DNA of 64,000 nucleotides from an uncultured Alphaproteobacteria bacterium. GTDB lineage: Bacteria > Pseudomonadota > Alphaproteobacteria > GCA-2731375. The DNA is taken from the NCBI GenBank assembly GCA_951812805.1, contig CATOSZ010000003.1, positions 124,001-188,000 of the forward strand, read 5' to 3'. Shown piece by piece: positions 37,930-47,698 of this stretch; the stretch's first letter is position 1, and each line of letters opens with the position of its first letter. The translations under genes and the position numbers were made by a program. Under the pieces are notes generated by a model. It saw only the letters and a program-made list of their open reading frames with translations, had not been told where the DNA came from and searched no databases.

Positions 37930-38062
37930 GTTTTGGAGTAAGAATTACGCCCTGGCGACATCCCACGCCAGTCGGCCAATTGGTGAGGCCTCGGCCCGCC
38001 CCCTGACGCCGGACGTTCCCGTCTGATACAAAGCCGACACCCGAGGAACGGCGAGGACGGTC

Positions 38063-39271
38063 ATGAAAGTCGCGGAGATCGAGACCCTGCATTGCGATGC
38101 CGGCTGGCGGAACTATCACTTCGTCAAGTTGACGACCGAGGACGGCATCGTCGGCTGGAGCGAGTTCGACGAGGGGTTCGGCTCGCCCGGCGTCACCCAG
38201 GTGATCGAGCGGATGCGCGAACGCGTCGTCGGCCACGAGGTCGGCGAGCACGAACGGGTCTATGCCGAACTCTATTGCTTCACCCGGCCCGCCGCCGGCG
38301 GCGTGGTGGCCGAGGGCCTGGGCGCGATCGAGAACGCCATGCTGGACGCCAAGGCCAAGACGCTCGGCGTGCCCTGCTACGAGCTGCTGGGCGGCAAGGT
38401 GCGCGACCGTATCCGCCTCTACTGGTCCCATTGCGCGACCTGGCGGATCAACCACCCGACCTACTACCAGCCGGCGATCACCGACCTCGACGGGGTCAAG
38501 GCGCTGGGTGCCGAGGTGCGGGAGAAGGGCTTCGGCGCGCTGAAGACCAACATCTTCCTCTATGGCGAGGACGGCCGGCCGCAGGGCTGGCGGCCCGGTT
38601 TCGGCGCGCCGTTCCAGCCCGCGCTCAACGTCGAGAAGGACGTGCTGCGCAACCTGCGCACGCATCTGGAGGCGTTTCGCGACGGCGCCGGGCCGGACAT
38701 GGACATCCTGCTGGACCTGAACTTCAACGCCAAGACCGAGGGCTATGTGAAGATCCTGCGGTCGATCGCCGACCTCGACATGTTCTGGATCGAGATCGAC
38801 AGCTACAACGCCGACGCGCTCGCCTATGTCCGCCAGCAGAGCCCACATCCGATCAGCTCCTGCGAGACGCTGCTGGGATTGCGCGAGTTCCTGCCCTATT
38901 TCCGGGCGCAGTCGATGGACGTGGCGATCGTCGACGCGGTGTGGAACGGGGTCTGGCAGTCGATGAAGATCGCCGCCGCGGCCGAGGCCTTCGAGGTCAA
39001 CGTGGCGCCGCACAATTTCTACGGCCACCTCTGCACCATGATGAACGCCCACTTCGCCGCGGCCGTGCCGAACCTCAGGATCATGGAGATCGACATCGAC
39101 CGCCTGCCCTGGGACCACGAGCTGTTCACCGCGCTGCCGCCGATCGAGGACGGCCACCTGGTCATCCCCGACACGCCGGGCTGGGGCACCGAACCGAACG
39201 AAGAGGCCATTCGCGCCCGCCCCGCGACCGGCGGCACCGGCCTGTTGCACTACGGACAGAAGAAGATTTAG
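38063..39271 (+). CDS. Enolase-superfamily mandelate racemase-type enzyme (sugar-acid dehydratase-like)
   Basis: A 402-residue protein. Metal ligands are Asp in [11 protein letters not shown], Glu in FWIEIDSYN and Glu in SSCETLLGL; a catalytic-type His lies in [10 protein letters not shown]. This Asp/Glu/Glu plus His arrangement is that of the mandelate racemase subgroup, which includes many sugar-acid dehydratases. The candidate base Lys is in GALKTNIF. It is followed, after a strong hairpin, by an SDR gene on the same strand; the pair could dehydrate and oxidise or reduce the same acid (inference). Confidence 0.88.
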   Translation: MKVAEIETLHCDAGWRNYHFVKLTTEDGIVGWSEFDEGFGSPGVTQVIERMRERVVGHEVGEHERVYAELYCFTRPAAGGVVAEGLGAIENAMLDAKAKTLGVPCYELLGGKVRDRIRLYWSHCATWRINHPTYYQPAITDLDGVKALGAEVREKGFGALKTNIFLYGEDGRPQGWRPGFGAPFQPALNVEKDVLRNLRTHLEAFRDGAGPDMDILLDLNFNAKTEGYVKILRSIADLDMFWIEIDSYNADALAYVRQQSPHPISSCETLLGLREFLPYFRAQSMDVAIVDAVWNGVWQSMKIAAAAEAFEVNVAPHNFYGHLCTMMNAHFAAAVPNLRIMEIDIDRLPWDHELFTALPPIEDGHLVIPDTPGWGTEPNEEAIRARPATGGTGLLHYGQKKI

Positions 39272-39295
39272 TTGACGCCATCATGAATGATGGCG

Positions 39296-39381
39296 GACCC
39301 GGCCGGCCCGCGCCCCCGTCCCAGCCACCCCAAGGGTACACTCCACGGGTGGTTGGGACGGGGGCGCGGGCCGGCCGGGTC
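39296..39381. repeat. 35-bp-stem hairpin between enolase and SDR genes
   Basis: The arms 39296-39330 and 39347-39381 are inverted repeats matching at 34 of 35 positions, with a 16-nt loop. Both arms are extremely GC-rich (start gacccggccggcccg). No T-run follows, so it is not a classical intrinsic terminator, but an RNA of this strength would probably attenuate or protect the transcript. A small 8-bp-stem hairpin (cgccatca/tgatggcg) lies just upstream at about 39276-39295. Confidence 0.9.
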
Positions 39382-39411
39382 TTCCCCAGGAACGAAGAGG
39401 AGTCATTCGCT

Positions 39412-40170
39412 ATGAGCGGAGAGGGTAAAATCGCCGTCGTCACGGGCGCCGGCAGTGGCGTCGGCCGCGGCGCGGCGCTGGCACTGGCGGCGGACGGCTG
39501 GACGATCGCGATCGCCGGACGGCGTGAGGAGGCGCTGGCCGAGACGATTGCACTGGCGGGGGAGAACGCGGGCCGGCTGATGAGCGTGCCGACCGACGTT
39601 TCGAGCGATGAGTCGGTTGCCGCGCTGTTCGCCGCGACCGTCGCGGCGCATGGCCGGGTCGACCTGCTGTTCAACAACGCCGGCGGCAACGTGCCCTCGA
39701 CCAGCCTGGAGGAGATGACGCCCGAACAATGGCGCGGTGTCGTCGACGTCAACCTGACCGGCGTCTTCCTCTGCACCCGGGAAGCCATGCTGATCATGCG
39801 CGAGCAGGACCCGAAGGGCGGGCGGATCATCAACAACGGCTCGATCTCGGCGCACACCCCGCGCCCGGGCTCGGCGGCCTATACCTCGACCAAGCACGCG
39901 ATCACCGGCCTTACCAAGTCGACGGCGCTCGACGGACGCAAGCACGACATCGCCTGCGGCCAGATCGACATCGGCAACGCGGCGACCCCGATGACCGCCC
40001 GCATGGCCGGCGGCGTGCCGCAGGCCGACGGCACCTCCAAGTCCGAACCGACGATGGACATCGACAACGTCTCCAACGCGGTCGTCTACATGGCGAGCCT
40101 GCCCTTGGACGCCAACGTGCTGTTCATGACGGTGATGGCAACGAAGATGCCCTTCGTCGGGCGGGGGTAG
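39412..40170 (+). CDS. Short-chain dehydrogenase/reductase (SDR)
   Basis: A 252-residue classical [13 protein letters not shown] cofactor loop, NNAGG in [12 protein letters not shown], catalytic Ser in [11 protein letters not shown], and Tyr/Lys in [10 protein letters not shown]. The C-terminus ([18 protein letters not shown]) differs from the common DGG ending and matches a subgroup that lacks it. GAAGAGGAG precedes ATG 39412. It abuts the convergent ligase gene with no intergenic DNA. Confidence 0.92.
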   Translation: MSGEGKIAVVTGAGSGVGRGAALALAADGWTIAIAGRREEALAETIALAGENAGRLMSVPTDVSSDESVAALFAATVAAHGRVDLLFNNAGGNVPSTSLEEMTPEQWRGVVDVNLTGVFLCTREAMLIMREQDPKGGRIINNGSISAHTPRPGSAAYTSTKHAITGLTKSTALDGRKHDIACGQIDIGNAATPMTARMAGGVPQADGTSKSEPTMDIDNVSNAVVYMASLPLDANVLFMTVMATKMPFVGRG

Positions 40171-41685
40171 CTAGGCCTCCTCGTACTCCCCCGCCAGCAG
40201 CTTGCGCCGCAGGATCTTGCCGACCGGGGATTTCGGGATTTCCCGGACGAAGACATAGGCGCGGGGACGCTTGAAGTTGGCCAGCGTCGAGGCGCGGCAA
40301 TGGACATCCAGCGTCTCGGCGTCGACCTCGGCGACGCGGGTGACGAAGGCGGTCACCTGCTGGCCGAGCCGTTCGTCCGGGAGACCGGCGACCGCGACCT
40401 CGCCGACGGCCGGATGCAGGGACAGCACGCTCTCGATCTCGACGGGCAGCACGTTCTCGCCGCCGGTGATGATCATGTCGTCGGTGCGGCCGGTGACGAA
40501 CAGGTCGCCGTCTGCATCGAAATGGCCGACGTCGCCGGTGAAATACCAGCCGTCGATCAGCGCCCGCGCGTCCGCATCGGGCCGGTTGTGATAGCCCTCG
40601 AAGGACTCGTCGCCCGCGAGGTCGGCGATGATCTGCCCCTCCTCCCCCGCTGCCGCCAACGAATTCGGATCGTTCGAGTTCAGCTCGATCACGCGGATAC
40701 GCTGGTTCAATCCGGCCTTGCCGGCGGAGCCGGGCTTGGCCGCCGCGCGCTGGTCGATCGTGAAGGTGTAGACCTCGGACGAGCCATAGTGGTTGACGAA
40801 CAGGTCCGGGCGGAACGCGGCGTCGAGCCGCTGTAGCAGCCCGTCGGTCATCGCGGCGCCGGCGAAGCCGAGCTTGCGCACGCTCGAAACGTCGGCGCCG
40901 GCGAATTCGGGTGCGGCCAGCAGGTCGTGATAGAGGGTCGGCACGAGATAGAGGTTGGTCACCCGCTCCGCCGCGATCAGCGCCAGCGCGCGGGCCGCAT
41001 CGAAGCGCGGCAGGCAGACGAAGACCCCGTTCACCAGCGCCATCGCCAGCAGCGAGCGCACCCCCATCGTGTGATAGAGCGGCATCACGCCCAAAGTCCG
41101 CTCGCCGAAGCGGTAGAGGTTCTGCGCGACATGCGCCAGCGCCGCCGCGCGCTCGACCCGGTGGCGGCGCGGCACGCCCTTGCCCTGCCCCGTCGTGCCG
41201 GAGGTATAGAGCATGAGGGAAAGATCCTCGGCACCGGCCCGCGGGCGGGCCTCGGCCCCGGCCGGCGACAGCAGGTCTTCGAACGGCGTATCCGCCCCGC
41301 CGCCGACCATCACGCGGGCGATGCCGGCGCTTTCGGGTGCCGCCCCTACCGCCGCGGCCGAGACGTCCTGGTAGACGACGGCGCGGGCGGCGGAATCGCG
41401 CAGCACGTGGCCGACCTCGCCCGCGTCGGCCCGCCAGTTGAGCGGCGTGGCGACGATACCGGCGAGCTGGCAGGCCCAATGCAGGCTCGCCATCTCCCAA
41501 TTGTTCTGCAGCAACAATGCAAGGTGGTCGCCCTTGGCGAGGCCCAGGCGGCCGAGCCCCTCGGCCAGGCCGGCGACCTCCGCCAGCCATTCGCCGTAGC
41601 TCTGGCGACGTGCGCCGTCGACGATCGCCAAGGCGTCGGGATCCCGTTCCGCCGCCTGGATCAATGTCCGCCCGAGGTCCAGCAC
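40171..41685 (-). CDS. AMP-forming acyl-CoA synthetase/ligase
   Basis: A 504-residue ANL-superfamily enzyme. The P-loop-like motif is LMLYTSGTTGQGKGVP, the A5 motif NHYGSSEVYTF, the A7 motif DGWYFTGDVGHFD, and the A10 lysine motif is KSPVGKILRRKL. It would activate a carboxylic acid with ATP and CoA; its size resembles aryl- or short-acid-CoA ligases. Its stop directly follows the stop of the convergent SDR gene. The divergent or upstream GST gene is transcribed in the same direction 43 bp before its start. Confidence 0.92.
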   Translation of the reverse strand: MLDLGRTLIQAAERDPDALAIVDGARRQSYGEWLAEVAGLAEGLGRLGLAKGDHLALLLQNNWEMASLHWACQLAGIVATPLNWRADAGEVGHVLRDSAARAVVYQDVSAAAVGAAPESAGIARVMVGGGADTPFEDLLSPAGAEARPRAGAEDLSLMLYTSGTTGQGKGVPRRHRVERAAALAHVAQNLYRFGERTLGVMPLYHTMGVRSLLAMALVNGVFVCLPRFDAARALALIAAERVTNLYLVPTLYHDLLAAPEFAGADVSSVRKLGFAGAAMTDGLLQRLDAAFRPDLFVNHYGSSEVYTFTIDQRAAAKPGSAGKAGLNQRIRVIELNSNDPNSLAAAGEEGQIIADLAGDESFEGYHNRPDADARALIDGWYFTGDVGHFDADGDLFVTGRTDDMIITGGENVLPVEIESVLSLHPAVGEVAVAGLPDERLGQQVTAFVTRVAEVDAETLDVHCRASTLANFKRPRAYVFVREIPKSPVGKILRRKLLAGEYEEA

Positions 41686-41728
41686 GTCGTCATCCTCCCC
41701 CGCCCCTGAACGCGGGGCGCAAGATAGC

Positions 41729-42376
41729 TCAAGGATCCTCGATCACCCAAGGTTCAACGCGCGCCTCGCCGACCCATTCCGCCATCGCCGGCCAGTCCCA
41801 GAGGGCGTCCATATAGTCGCGCGCCGCGCCCTCGACCGGCACTCGGTAGGTGCGAAAGCGGCCGACGACGGGCGCATACATCGCATCGGCGATGGTGAAG
41901 GCGCCGAAGAGAAAGGGCCCGCCCGCCGGGCGGCGCGCGCGGCACTCACACCAGATCTCCTGAATACGCCGGATATCGGCCGCGACGTCGTCGCCCCAGA
42001 CCGTGCCGGGCCGGTCCGCCCGCAGGTCCATCGGAAGGCCGTCGCGCAACGCCCCGAAGCCCGCATGCATCTCGTTCGCAACCGCCCGGGCCAGCGCCCG
42101 CTCGTGCATGTCTGCGGGCCAGAGCCCGGACTCGGGCGCCAGGTCCGCCAGATACTCGGCGATCGCCAGGGATTCCCATAGCCGAAATTCCCCCTGCTTC
42201 AACACCGGCACCCGCCCGCTCGGCGAATGGGCGTCGAGGTCGACGGTCCGGTTCGGCGGCCCGAGCGGCACGAGTTCCACCGCGAAATCCAATCCTGAGG
42301 CCCGCGCCGCCAGCCAGGCCCTGAGCGACCAGGAGGAATAGTTCCGATTGCCGATGACGAGGGTGATTTCGGTCAT
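41729..42376 (-). CDS. Glutathione S-transferase family protein
   Basis: A 215-residue GST read from ATG 42376 (MTEITLVIGNRNYSSWSLRA). The open frame extends upstream to 42517, but the family begins at this Met. The Ser-rich NYSSWSLR motif and PSGRVPVLKQGEFRLWES are typical of the GST subgroup often named after YfcF/BphK-like enzymes. The helical domain ends with FLFGAFTIADAMYAPVVGRF. It is the first gene before the CoA ligase on the minus strand, so the two may be co-transcribed. Confidence 0.88.
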   Translation of the reverse strand: MTEITLVIGNRNYSSWSLRAWLAARASGLDFAVELVPLGPPNRTVDLDAHSPSGRVPVLKQGEFRLWESLAIAEYLADLAPESGLWPADMHERALARAVANEMHAGFGALRDGLPMDLRADRPGTVWGDDVAADIRRIQEIWCECRARRPAGGPFLFGAFTIADAMYAPVVGRFRTYRVPVEGAARDYMDALWDWPAMAEWVGEARVEPWVIEDP

Positions 42377-42439
42377 GTTCGATGCCACATGCCTTTTTGC
42401 AGATGATCCCCAACGGATGACTACAGTACAATACGACGA

Positions 42440-42526
42440 GGGCGATCCATCGGCTGGTCCGAGTGCGTAGGCACCCACGGCGAATACGACCGGATAGATG
42501 CCGCAACGGTGGAGCATCGACGATGA
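42440..42526 (+). pseudogene. HigB-like toxin remnant
   Basis: The frame ending at TGA 42524-42526 reads VGTHGEYDRIDAATVEHRR, a clear match to the C-terminal end of HigB-type mRNA interferases (FVGTHxEYDxIDA). Just upstream, in a different frame, HRLV resembles the preceding HigB strand, which suggests a small internal deletion with frameshift. The stop overlaps the ATG of the antitoxin-like gene (ATGA), as in intact higBA operons. No complete toxin could be made. Confidence 0.6.
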
Positions 42527-42714
42527 ACGTCAAACCTATCAAGTCCGAGGCCGACTACGATGCCGCGCTGGACCGGCTCGAAGTGATCTGGGATGCCGGA
42601 CCGGGCACGGAGGAGGAGGAGGATGATGAACTGAAACTGCTGGTCCGGCTGATCGAGGGTTATGAATCCCACCATCATCCCCTAGACCCGCCCGATGCTC
42701 CAATCCAGGAATGA
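42523..42714 (+). CDS. HigA-like antitoxin, truncated to its N-terminal part
   Basis: A 63-residue protein from ATG 42523 (MNVKPIKSEADYDAALDRLE). This and the following LIEGYESHHHPLDPPDAP match the N-terminal segment of HigA-type antitoxins, which normally continue with about 60 residues of helix-turn-helix. Here a stop follows PIQE, so the DNA-binding part is missing. GGAG lies about 8 bp upstream. It is probably a relic of a toxin-antitoxin module, although a small toxin-neutralising fragment might still be made. Confidence 0.62.
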   Translation: MNVKPIKSEADYDAALDRLEVIWDAGPGTEEEEDDELKLLVRLIEGYESHHHPLDPPDAPIQE

Positions 42715-42778
42715 CGCTTGACCCGCTTTGGCGGAAACGGTCTTTTCCACCATCGCCATCGAGCCCGGAGTGCCGCCC

Positions 42779-43894
42779 GTGACCGAAACACCCTATCTGC
42801 TTACCCCCGGCCCGCTGACGACGTCGGCGGCGACGAAGGCGGCGATGTTGCGCGACTGGGGCAGCCGGGATGCTGCCTTCATCGAACTGAACGCGCGGGT
42901 GCGGGCGCGGCTGGTGGAGATCGCCGGCGTCGTCGACAGCCACGTCGCCGTGCCGGTACAGGGCAGCGGCACCTTCGCCGTGGAGGCGATGCTCGGCAGT
43001 TTCGTGCCGGCGGGCGGGGTCTGTCTGGTCTTGCGCAACGGCGCCTATGGCGCGCGGATGGTGGACATCTTGACCCGTGCCGGACGCGAGGTCCGCGAGA
43101 TCGTCGAGCCGGAGAACCGGCCCATCGACCCAGCGGCGGTCGACGCCCGCCTTGCGGCCGAGGCGGAGATCGGCCATGTCGCCGTCGTCCAGTGCGAGAC
43201 CACGTCCGGCATCCTCAATCCCGTCGAGGGAATCGGCGAGGTGGTGGCACGGCACGGCCGGTCCTACCTGATCGATGCGATGAGCGCTTTCGGCGCCCTG
43301 CCCCTCGGCCAGGGCCAGGTCGCGTTCGACGCGCTGGCCGCCTCGTCGAACAAATGTCTCGAAGGCGTGCCGGGCTTCGGCTTCGTGCTCTGCCGCGAGG
43401 CGGCACTCGCCGGCTGCGCGGGGCGGGCCCATTCCCTCAGCCTCGACCTCCACGACCAGTGGCGCGGCTTCGAGGGCAACGCGCAATGGCGCTTCACCCC
43501 GCCGACCCATGTGCTGGCCGCCTTCGACCAGGCCCTCACCGAGCACGCGGCGGAAGGCGGCGTGCAGGGCCGCGGTGGGCGATATGGCGAGAACTGTCGC
43601 ATTCTGGTCGACGGCATGCGCCGGCTCGGCTTCGAAACCCTGCTGCCCGATGGCTTGCAGGCCCCGATCATCGTCACTTTCCTGATGCCGGGAGATCCGC
43701 GTTTCGTCTTCGCGGAGTTCTATAACCGCCTCGGCGACAAGGGATTTTTGATCTACCCCGGCAAGCTGACCGTGGCCGACAGCTTCCGCATCGGCTGTAT
43801 CGGCCATCTCGGCGCGGCGGAAATGCGGGCGGCACTGGCCGCAATCGAGGAAACCCTCGCCGAAATGGGCGTCGAGAACGGCTCACCCGCCTAA
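42779..43894 (+). CDS. phnW: 2-aminoethylphosphonate-pyruvate transaminase-like PLP enzyme
   Basis: A 371-residue fold-type I aminotransferase. GTG 42779 (TETPYLLTPGPLTTS follows) is chosen because GGAG lies 8 bp upstream; a TTG at 42728 would add 17 atypical residues. The PLP Asp is in YLIDAMSAFGALPL and the Schiff-base Lys in ASSNKCLEGVPGFGF, both as in PhnW. The reaction would convert 2-aminoethylphosphonate and pyruvate to phosphonoacetaldehyde and alanine. No phosphonatase or phnA/phnY gene is next to it, so other small amines remain possible. Confidence 0.8.
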   Translation: MTETPYLLTPGPLTTSAATKAAMLRDWGSRDAAFIELNARVRARLVEIAGVVDSHVAVPVQGSGTFAVEAMLGSFVPAGGVCLVLRNGAYGARMVDILTRAGREVREIVEPENRPIDPAAVDARLAAEAEIGHVAVVQCETTSGILNPVEGIGEVVARHGRSYLIDAMSAFGALPLGQGQVAFDALAASSNKCLEGVPGFGFVLCREAALAGCAGRAHSLSLDLHDQWRGFEGNAQWRFTPPTHVLAAFDQALTEHAAEGGVQGRGGRYGENCRILVDGMRRLGFETLLPDGLQAPIIVTFLMPGDPRFVFAEFYNRLGDKGFLIYPGKLTVADSFRIGCIGHLGAAEMRAALAAIEETLAEMGVENGSPA

Positions 43895-44039
43895 ACGCAG
43901 GATCGGGTGGAATTCATACCCATGTGAGGGATGTCACTGCGGCGTCCCGCGTTCATGTTTATCTCTTGAACACGCGCGCCCGGTCGGCCGATCCTTCGGC
44001 CGCCTCTCCCCGGGAAACGCGCGGGCGAAGGAGACGTGG

Positions 44040-44792
44040 ATGTTTGGATGGTCGAACCGGCTCGCGGCGGCCGCCGCGGTGTTTCTGTTGGCGGGCGCCT
44101 CTCTCGCCGAAGCGCAGACCGTCACCCGTGGCCCCTATCTGCAAATGGTCGGCCCGGACGAGATCACAGTGCGCTGGCGCACCGATACCGCGACGCAATC
44201 CACCGTGCGGTTCGGTACCGCCAACGGCAGCTATCCCGACAGTGAAACCGTGTCCGACACGCGGACGGAGCATATCGTCACCCTCACGGGGCTGGGCGCG
44301 CGCGCGACCTATTTCTATACCGTGGGCGACGACGGCGGCGCGCTCGCCGGCCAGGGCGACGCCACCTTCACCTTCACCACGGCGCCGGCCGTCGCCTCGG
44401 GCACGCCGACGCGGATCTGGGTGATCGGCGATTCCGGGACCAAGGACGGCAACGCCCGGGCCGTGCGCAATGCTTACAAGGACTATGCCGGCAGCCTGGG
44501 TGCCAAGCCCGCCGATCTCTGGCTGATGCTGGGCGACAACGCCTACAACGACGGCACCGACACGGAATACCAGGCCGCCGTCTTCGACATGTACCCCGAA
44601 GTGCTGCGCCGCACGCCGCTGTTCTCCACCCTCGGCAACCACGATGGTCACCAGGCGGACTCCGCGACCCAGAGCGGGCCCTACTACGACATCTTCACGT
44701 TCCCGACCGGAGGCGAACTCGGCGGCCTGACGTCGGGGACGGAGGCCTACTACTCCTTCGACTACGCCAACATCCATTTCATCAGCCTGGAT
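44040..44792 (+). pseudogene. Purple acid phosphatase-like metallophosphoesterase, 3' end lost to IS21
   Basis: About 250 residues remain. The sequence has a signal peptide (LAAAAAVFLLAGASLAEAQ), a fibronectin-like domain (GPYLQMVGPDEITVRWRTD) and the start of the phosphoesterase core with metal motifs WVIGDSGT, MLGDNAYND and LGNHDGH. It breaks after HFISLD, where IS21 element B begins; the frame then reads 18 foreign residues to a stop at 44849. The C-terminal histidine motifs (VxxHHP, GHxHxYER) are absent, and no remainder is seen on the other side of the element. It is probably inactive. Confidence 0.85.
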
Positions 44793-44908
44793 TGTGAATC
44801 GGCATGCAAAACTGACCCACTTTGGTGGGTTATGAGCGGTAAGAATTGACCCACCTGGAACGCTAGCATCCGCACGGAACAGTGCGGAGGAAAGAGCAGG
44901 TGGTATTG

Positions 44909-46408
44909 ATGGAAAGCGTATTGAAGATCCGACGTTGGATATTACGGGAGGGTCGGAGTATCCGATCTGTATCTCGTCAGACTGGTTTGTCGCGGAACAC
45001 GATTAAGAAGTATCTGAAGGACGGCGATCCACCGAGCTATCAGCGGCGCGTTTCACCCGTCCGGCGTAAGCTTAGCGATGGCTTCGCCAGCCGGCTTCGG
45101 GCGCTCTTTGAGCAGGACCTGGGGCGCCCGCGCCGTGAGCGCCGGACGGCCAAGAAGCTTTATGAGCAGCTTGTGTCGGAAGGCTATAGCGGATCCTACT
45201 CGACGGTTCAGAGGTTTGTCCGCGACCTGAAGCGTTCTGGCGCCGGATCGGGGGATGCGTTCATTCCGTTGCACTTTACGGCAGGTGACGCGCTCCAGTT
45301 TGACTGGAGCACGGAATACGCTGTCCTGGGCGGTGTCGAGCAGAAGGTAAAGGTTGCCCACTTCCGCCTATGTCATAGCCGCAAGCCCTTTGTTGTTGCC
45401 TATCCCAGCGAATCTCAGGAGATGGTGCTGGACGCCTTTGCACGGGCGATGTCTTTCTATGGCGGCGTACCGCGCCGGGTGATCATCGACAACCCCAAGA
45501 CGATGGTAACCTATGTTTCGCGCTCTAAGGACCGTGTGTTCCATCCGCGCTTTCTGGCGTTGATGAACCACTATGTGATGGAACCGGTTGCTTGCACACC
45601 CGCGGCGGGGTGGGAGAAGGGTCAGATTGAGAACCAGGTTGGGTTCCTGCGGGGACAGCTGTTTGCGCCCAAGCCCGCCTTTGACGATCTGGATGCGCTG
45701 AACGGCTGGTTGCGTCTGCGCTGCGAGGAATTGGCGAATCGCGCCCACCCCGAACAATCGGATCGCAAGATCTCGGACGTGTTCGCAGACGAGTGCGCCG
45801 AACTGCGTCCCCTGGGCCGGGCTTTTGACGGCTATGTTGAGAAGGCCGCTCGTGTCCGCTCTACCTGTCTGGTCCAATATGCCACCAATCGCTATAGCGT
45901 CCCCTCCCGGTTCGCCGGGGAGCTTGTCTCTCTGCGCGCCTATGCGGACCGGATCGTGGTTGTGTCAGGGCAGAATGTGATTGCCGAGCACAAGCGCCGC
46001 TTTACCCGCAACGCCAGCTATTTCGAGCCCTGGCATTACCTGCCCCTACTCGACCGCAAGCCCGGCGCGCTGAGAGATGGCGCGCCCTTTGTGGGTTGGC
46101 AATTGCCTGAGGCGATGCACCGGGTCAGGGCGCATTACATGGCCGGCAAAGGCGGGGACCGGGAGTTTGTCGATCTGCTCCTGCTGGCCCAGGATCACGG
46201 GATCGAGGTGGTCGAGATAGCCTGTGAACTGGCCGTGGAGCAGAACACGCTGCGCCTTCCGGCCATCATCAATCTGATCAACCAACTGGTGGAGCCGGTC
46301 ATCGCGCCATGGGGCGAGAGCCACGCCTATCCGCAACTGACCTTGCGGCCCGAAGCGGACTGCAAGCGCTATGAGACGCTGTGCGTTGCCGGGGAGGCCG
46401 TCGCATGA
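44909..46408 (+). CDS. istA: IS21 transposase IstA
   Basis: A 499-residue transposase, clearly different from the one at 11212-12765. ATG 44909 ([15 protein letters not shown]) is preferred over GTG 44882. The helix-turn-helix is [20 protein letters not shown], followed by a DDE core: [25 protein letters not shown] and the Glu in [16 protein letters not shown]. The C-terminal segment [20 protein letters not shown] is the family's beta-barrel region. Codons are visibly less GC-biased than the neighbours, consistent with recent arrival. Its stop overlaps the istB start. Confidence 0.94.
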   Translation: MESVLKIRRWILREGRSIRSVSRQTGLSRNTIKKYLKDGDPPSYQRRVSPVRRKLSDGFASRLRALFEQDLGRPRRERRTAKKLYEQLVSEGYSGSYSTVQRFVRDLKRSGAGSGDAFIPLHFTAGDALQFDWSTEYAVLGGVEQKVKVAHFRLCHSRKPFVVAYPSESQEMVLDAFARAMSFYGGVPRRVIIDNPKTMVTYVSRSKDRVFHPRFLALMNHYVMEPVACTPAAGWEKGQIENQVGFLRGQLFAPKPAFDDLDALNGWLRLRCEELANRAHPEQSDRKISDVFADECAELRPLGRAFDGYVEKAARVRSTCLVQYATNRYSVPSRFAGELVSLRAYADRIVVVSGQNVIAEHKRRFTRNASYFEPWHYLPLLDRKPGALRDGAPFVGWQLPEAMHRVRAHYMAGKGGDREFVDLLLLAQDHGIEVVEIACELAVEQNTLRLPAIINLINQLVEPVIAPWGESHAYPQLTLRPEADCKRYETLCVAGEAVA

Positions 46409-47136
46409 AAGCTTTGATAGACCAACTGATCGCCCTGAGGCTGTATGGAATGGCGGCTTGCGCCGAAGCTTTGCTGGCCGCGCGCAAGCCGCCAAGTCTG
46501 ACCACTGCGATAAAGCAACTGATCGACGCCGAGACTGTAGAGCGCCGGGTGCGCTCTATCCAGCACCAAATGCGGGCCTCGAAGTTCCCCCACCATAAGG
46601 ACTTCGCCACTTTCGATTACGGCCTAGCCGCCGTCACCCAAGCGCAAATCGACCCCTTCTGCTCAGGGCAGTTCACCCAGGAGGCCCACAACCTCATTCT
46701 GGTGGGCGGAACCGGTACGGGCAAAACCCACATCGCCATTGCTCTGGGGACGCTGTTGATCAATCAGGGAAAGAAGGTCCGTTTCTTCAACGCCGTCGAT
46801 CTGATCAATGCGCTGATCAAGGAACAGGCCGAAGGCAACGCCGGCAAGATCATCCGGCAACTGACGGCCATGGATTGCGTCATCATCGACGAACTGGGCT
46901 ATATCCCATTCCCCAAATCCGGCGGTGCGCTCTTGTTCCACCTGATCAGCAAACTCTATGAGAAGACCAGCGTCATCATCACCACCAATCTGGAGTTCGG
47001 GGAATGGGTCTCCGTCTTCGGAGATGCAAAAATGACAACCGCGTTGCTGGATCGTGTAACGCATCACTGCGCAATCATCGAAACAGGCAACATGTCTTAC
47101 CGCTTCGCACAAAGCAAACAGCGACGACAAAAGTAG
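46405..47136 (+). CDS. istB: IS21 helper ATPase IstB
   Basis: A 243-residue AAA+ protein. ATG 46405 overlaps the istA stop (ATGA). Walker A is [17 protein letters not shown] and Walker B is [13 protein letters not shown]; the sensor region [17 protein letters not shown] is also present. It stimulates IstA transposition. The gene is complete and followed by a terminator-like hairpin at 47151-47197. Confidence 0.94.
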   Translation: MKALIDQLIALRLYGMAACAEALLAARKPPSLTTAIKQLIDAETVERRVRSIQHQMRASKFPHHKDFATFDYGLAAVTQAQIDPFCSGQFTQEAHNLILVGGTGTGKTHIAIALGTLLINQGKKVRFFNAVDLINALIKEQAEGNAGKIIRQLTAMDCVIIDELGYIPFPKSGGALLFHLISKLYEKTSVIITTNLEFGEWVSVFGDAKMTTALLDRVTHHCAIIETGNMSYRFAQSKQRRQK

Positions 47137-47150
47137 CCGCCCTGTAAGCA

Positions 47151-47197
47151 AAGCCCCAGGCTGATCCGCTATATGGAGCCAATCAGCCTGGGGGCTT
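47151..47197 (+). terminator. Terminator-like hairpin after istB
   Basis: The stem aagccccaggctgat pairs with atcagcctgggggctt across a 16-nt loop (one bulged G), and three T follow. It lies 15 bp after the istB stop, in the place expected for a rho-independent terminator, although the T-run is short. Confidence 0.55.
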
Positions 47198-47284
47198 TCA
47201 TCGCAAAGGCGGGCAAATCAAAACGGGTCCTGTACAGATTGTTCTGCAAAAGGGGTTTCGTAGCTGGGGCACAAGTCCGGGCCG

Positions 47285-47422
47285 ATGGGGTGGATGAGCT
47301 GCCTCCGGCTGGTCCGGGCTCTCGCGATCGAAATCCATGAGGACTGGCTGGATGCCAACCGCTAGCTCAACATGATCCATCTCAAGGAGAGCAAAAGCGA
47401 ACGCATCCAGAAAGCCGCCTGA
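47285..47422 (+). pseudogene. C-terminal remnant of an IS256-type transposase
   Basis: The frame reads CLRLVRALAIEIHEDWLDAN, then an in-frame TAG at 47363, then LNMIHLKESKSERIQKAA and TGA. A terminal helix with an H-E/D-DW pattern followed by RYLN-like residues is typical of the end of IS256-family transposases, as I recall them. The internal stop and lack of upstream coding show a dead fragment. It lies inside the right part of IS21 element B. Confidence 0.4.
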
Positions 47423-47431
47423 CGGCGGCTC

Positions 47432-47479
47432 GGCATGCCTGGCGCTCCGAGCAATCGAAATCTCCGCGCCAGGCATGCC
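47432..47479. repeat. 14-bp inverted repeat just after the transposase remnant
   Basis: ggcatgcctggcgc (47432-47445) is exactly complementary to gcgccaggcatgcc (47466-47479), with a 20-nt loop. It starts 9 bp after the remnant's stop, so it may be its former terminator or end repeat. No T-run follows. Confidence 0.7.
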
Positions 47480-47591
47480 GGTGGCCCTCATCGGCAGCCA
47501 TGACAAACTTGCAGAACAGTCTGGACACTACTTCAAAAGCTCATTGCCACTTCAAGAACCCCACCTGATCCCCACGTTCCGCCGCCGGCCC

Positions 47592-47698
47592 GGTTGTCCC
47601 GGTGGGCCCACAGGCCCCTCCCACGCGGCTTCGCTCCGCGTAACGCAAAGCGCTACACGAAGCCGCGCGGGGCCCTCCCGTGGACTACCGGGACAACC
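47592..47698. repeat. Long imperfect inverted repeat in element debris
   Basis: The outer 12 bp (ggttgtcccggt) pair perfectly apart from the last position or two, and the inner 10 bp (cgcggcttcg) pair perfectly, with a mismatched middle; the arms are about 42 nt and the central loop about 24 nt. It is followed by an 11-base run of G (47712-47722) and the right end of IS21 element B. Between 47480 and 47591 I see no coding sequence. Its origin is unknown. Confidence 0.6.

Noticed and set aside
39296-39381. Intrinsic terminator between the enolase and SDR genes
   Set aside because: The stem is strong enough, but there is no T-run after it and it is longer than normal terminators, so it is reported as a repeat of unknown role.
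42728-42778. TTG start at 42728 for the PhnW-like gene
   Set aside because: GTG 42779 has a well-spaced GGAG and begins at the conserved TPGPL region, so the upstream extension is unlikely.
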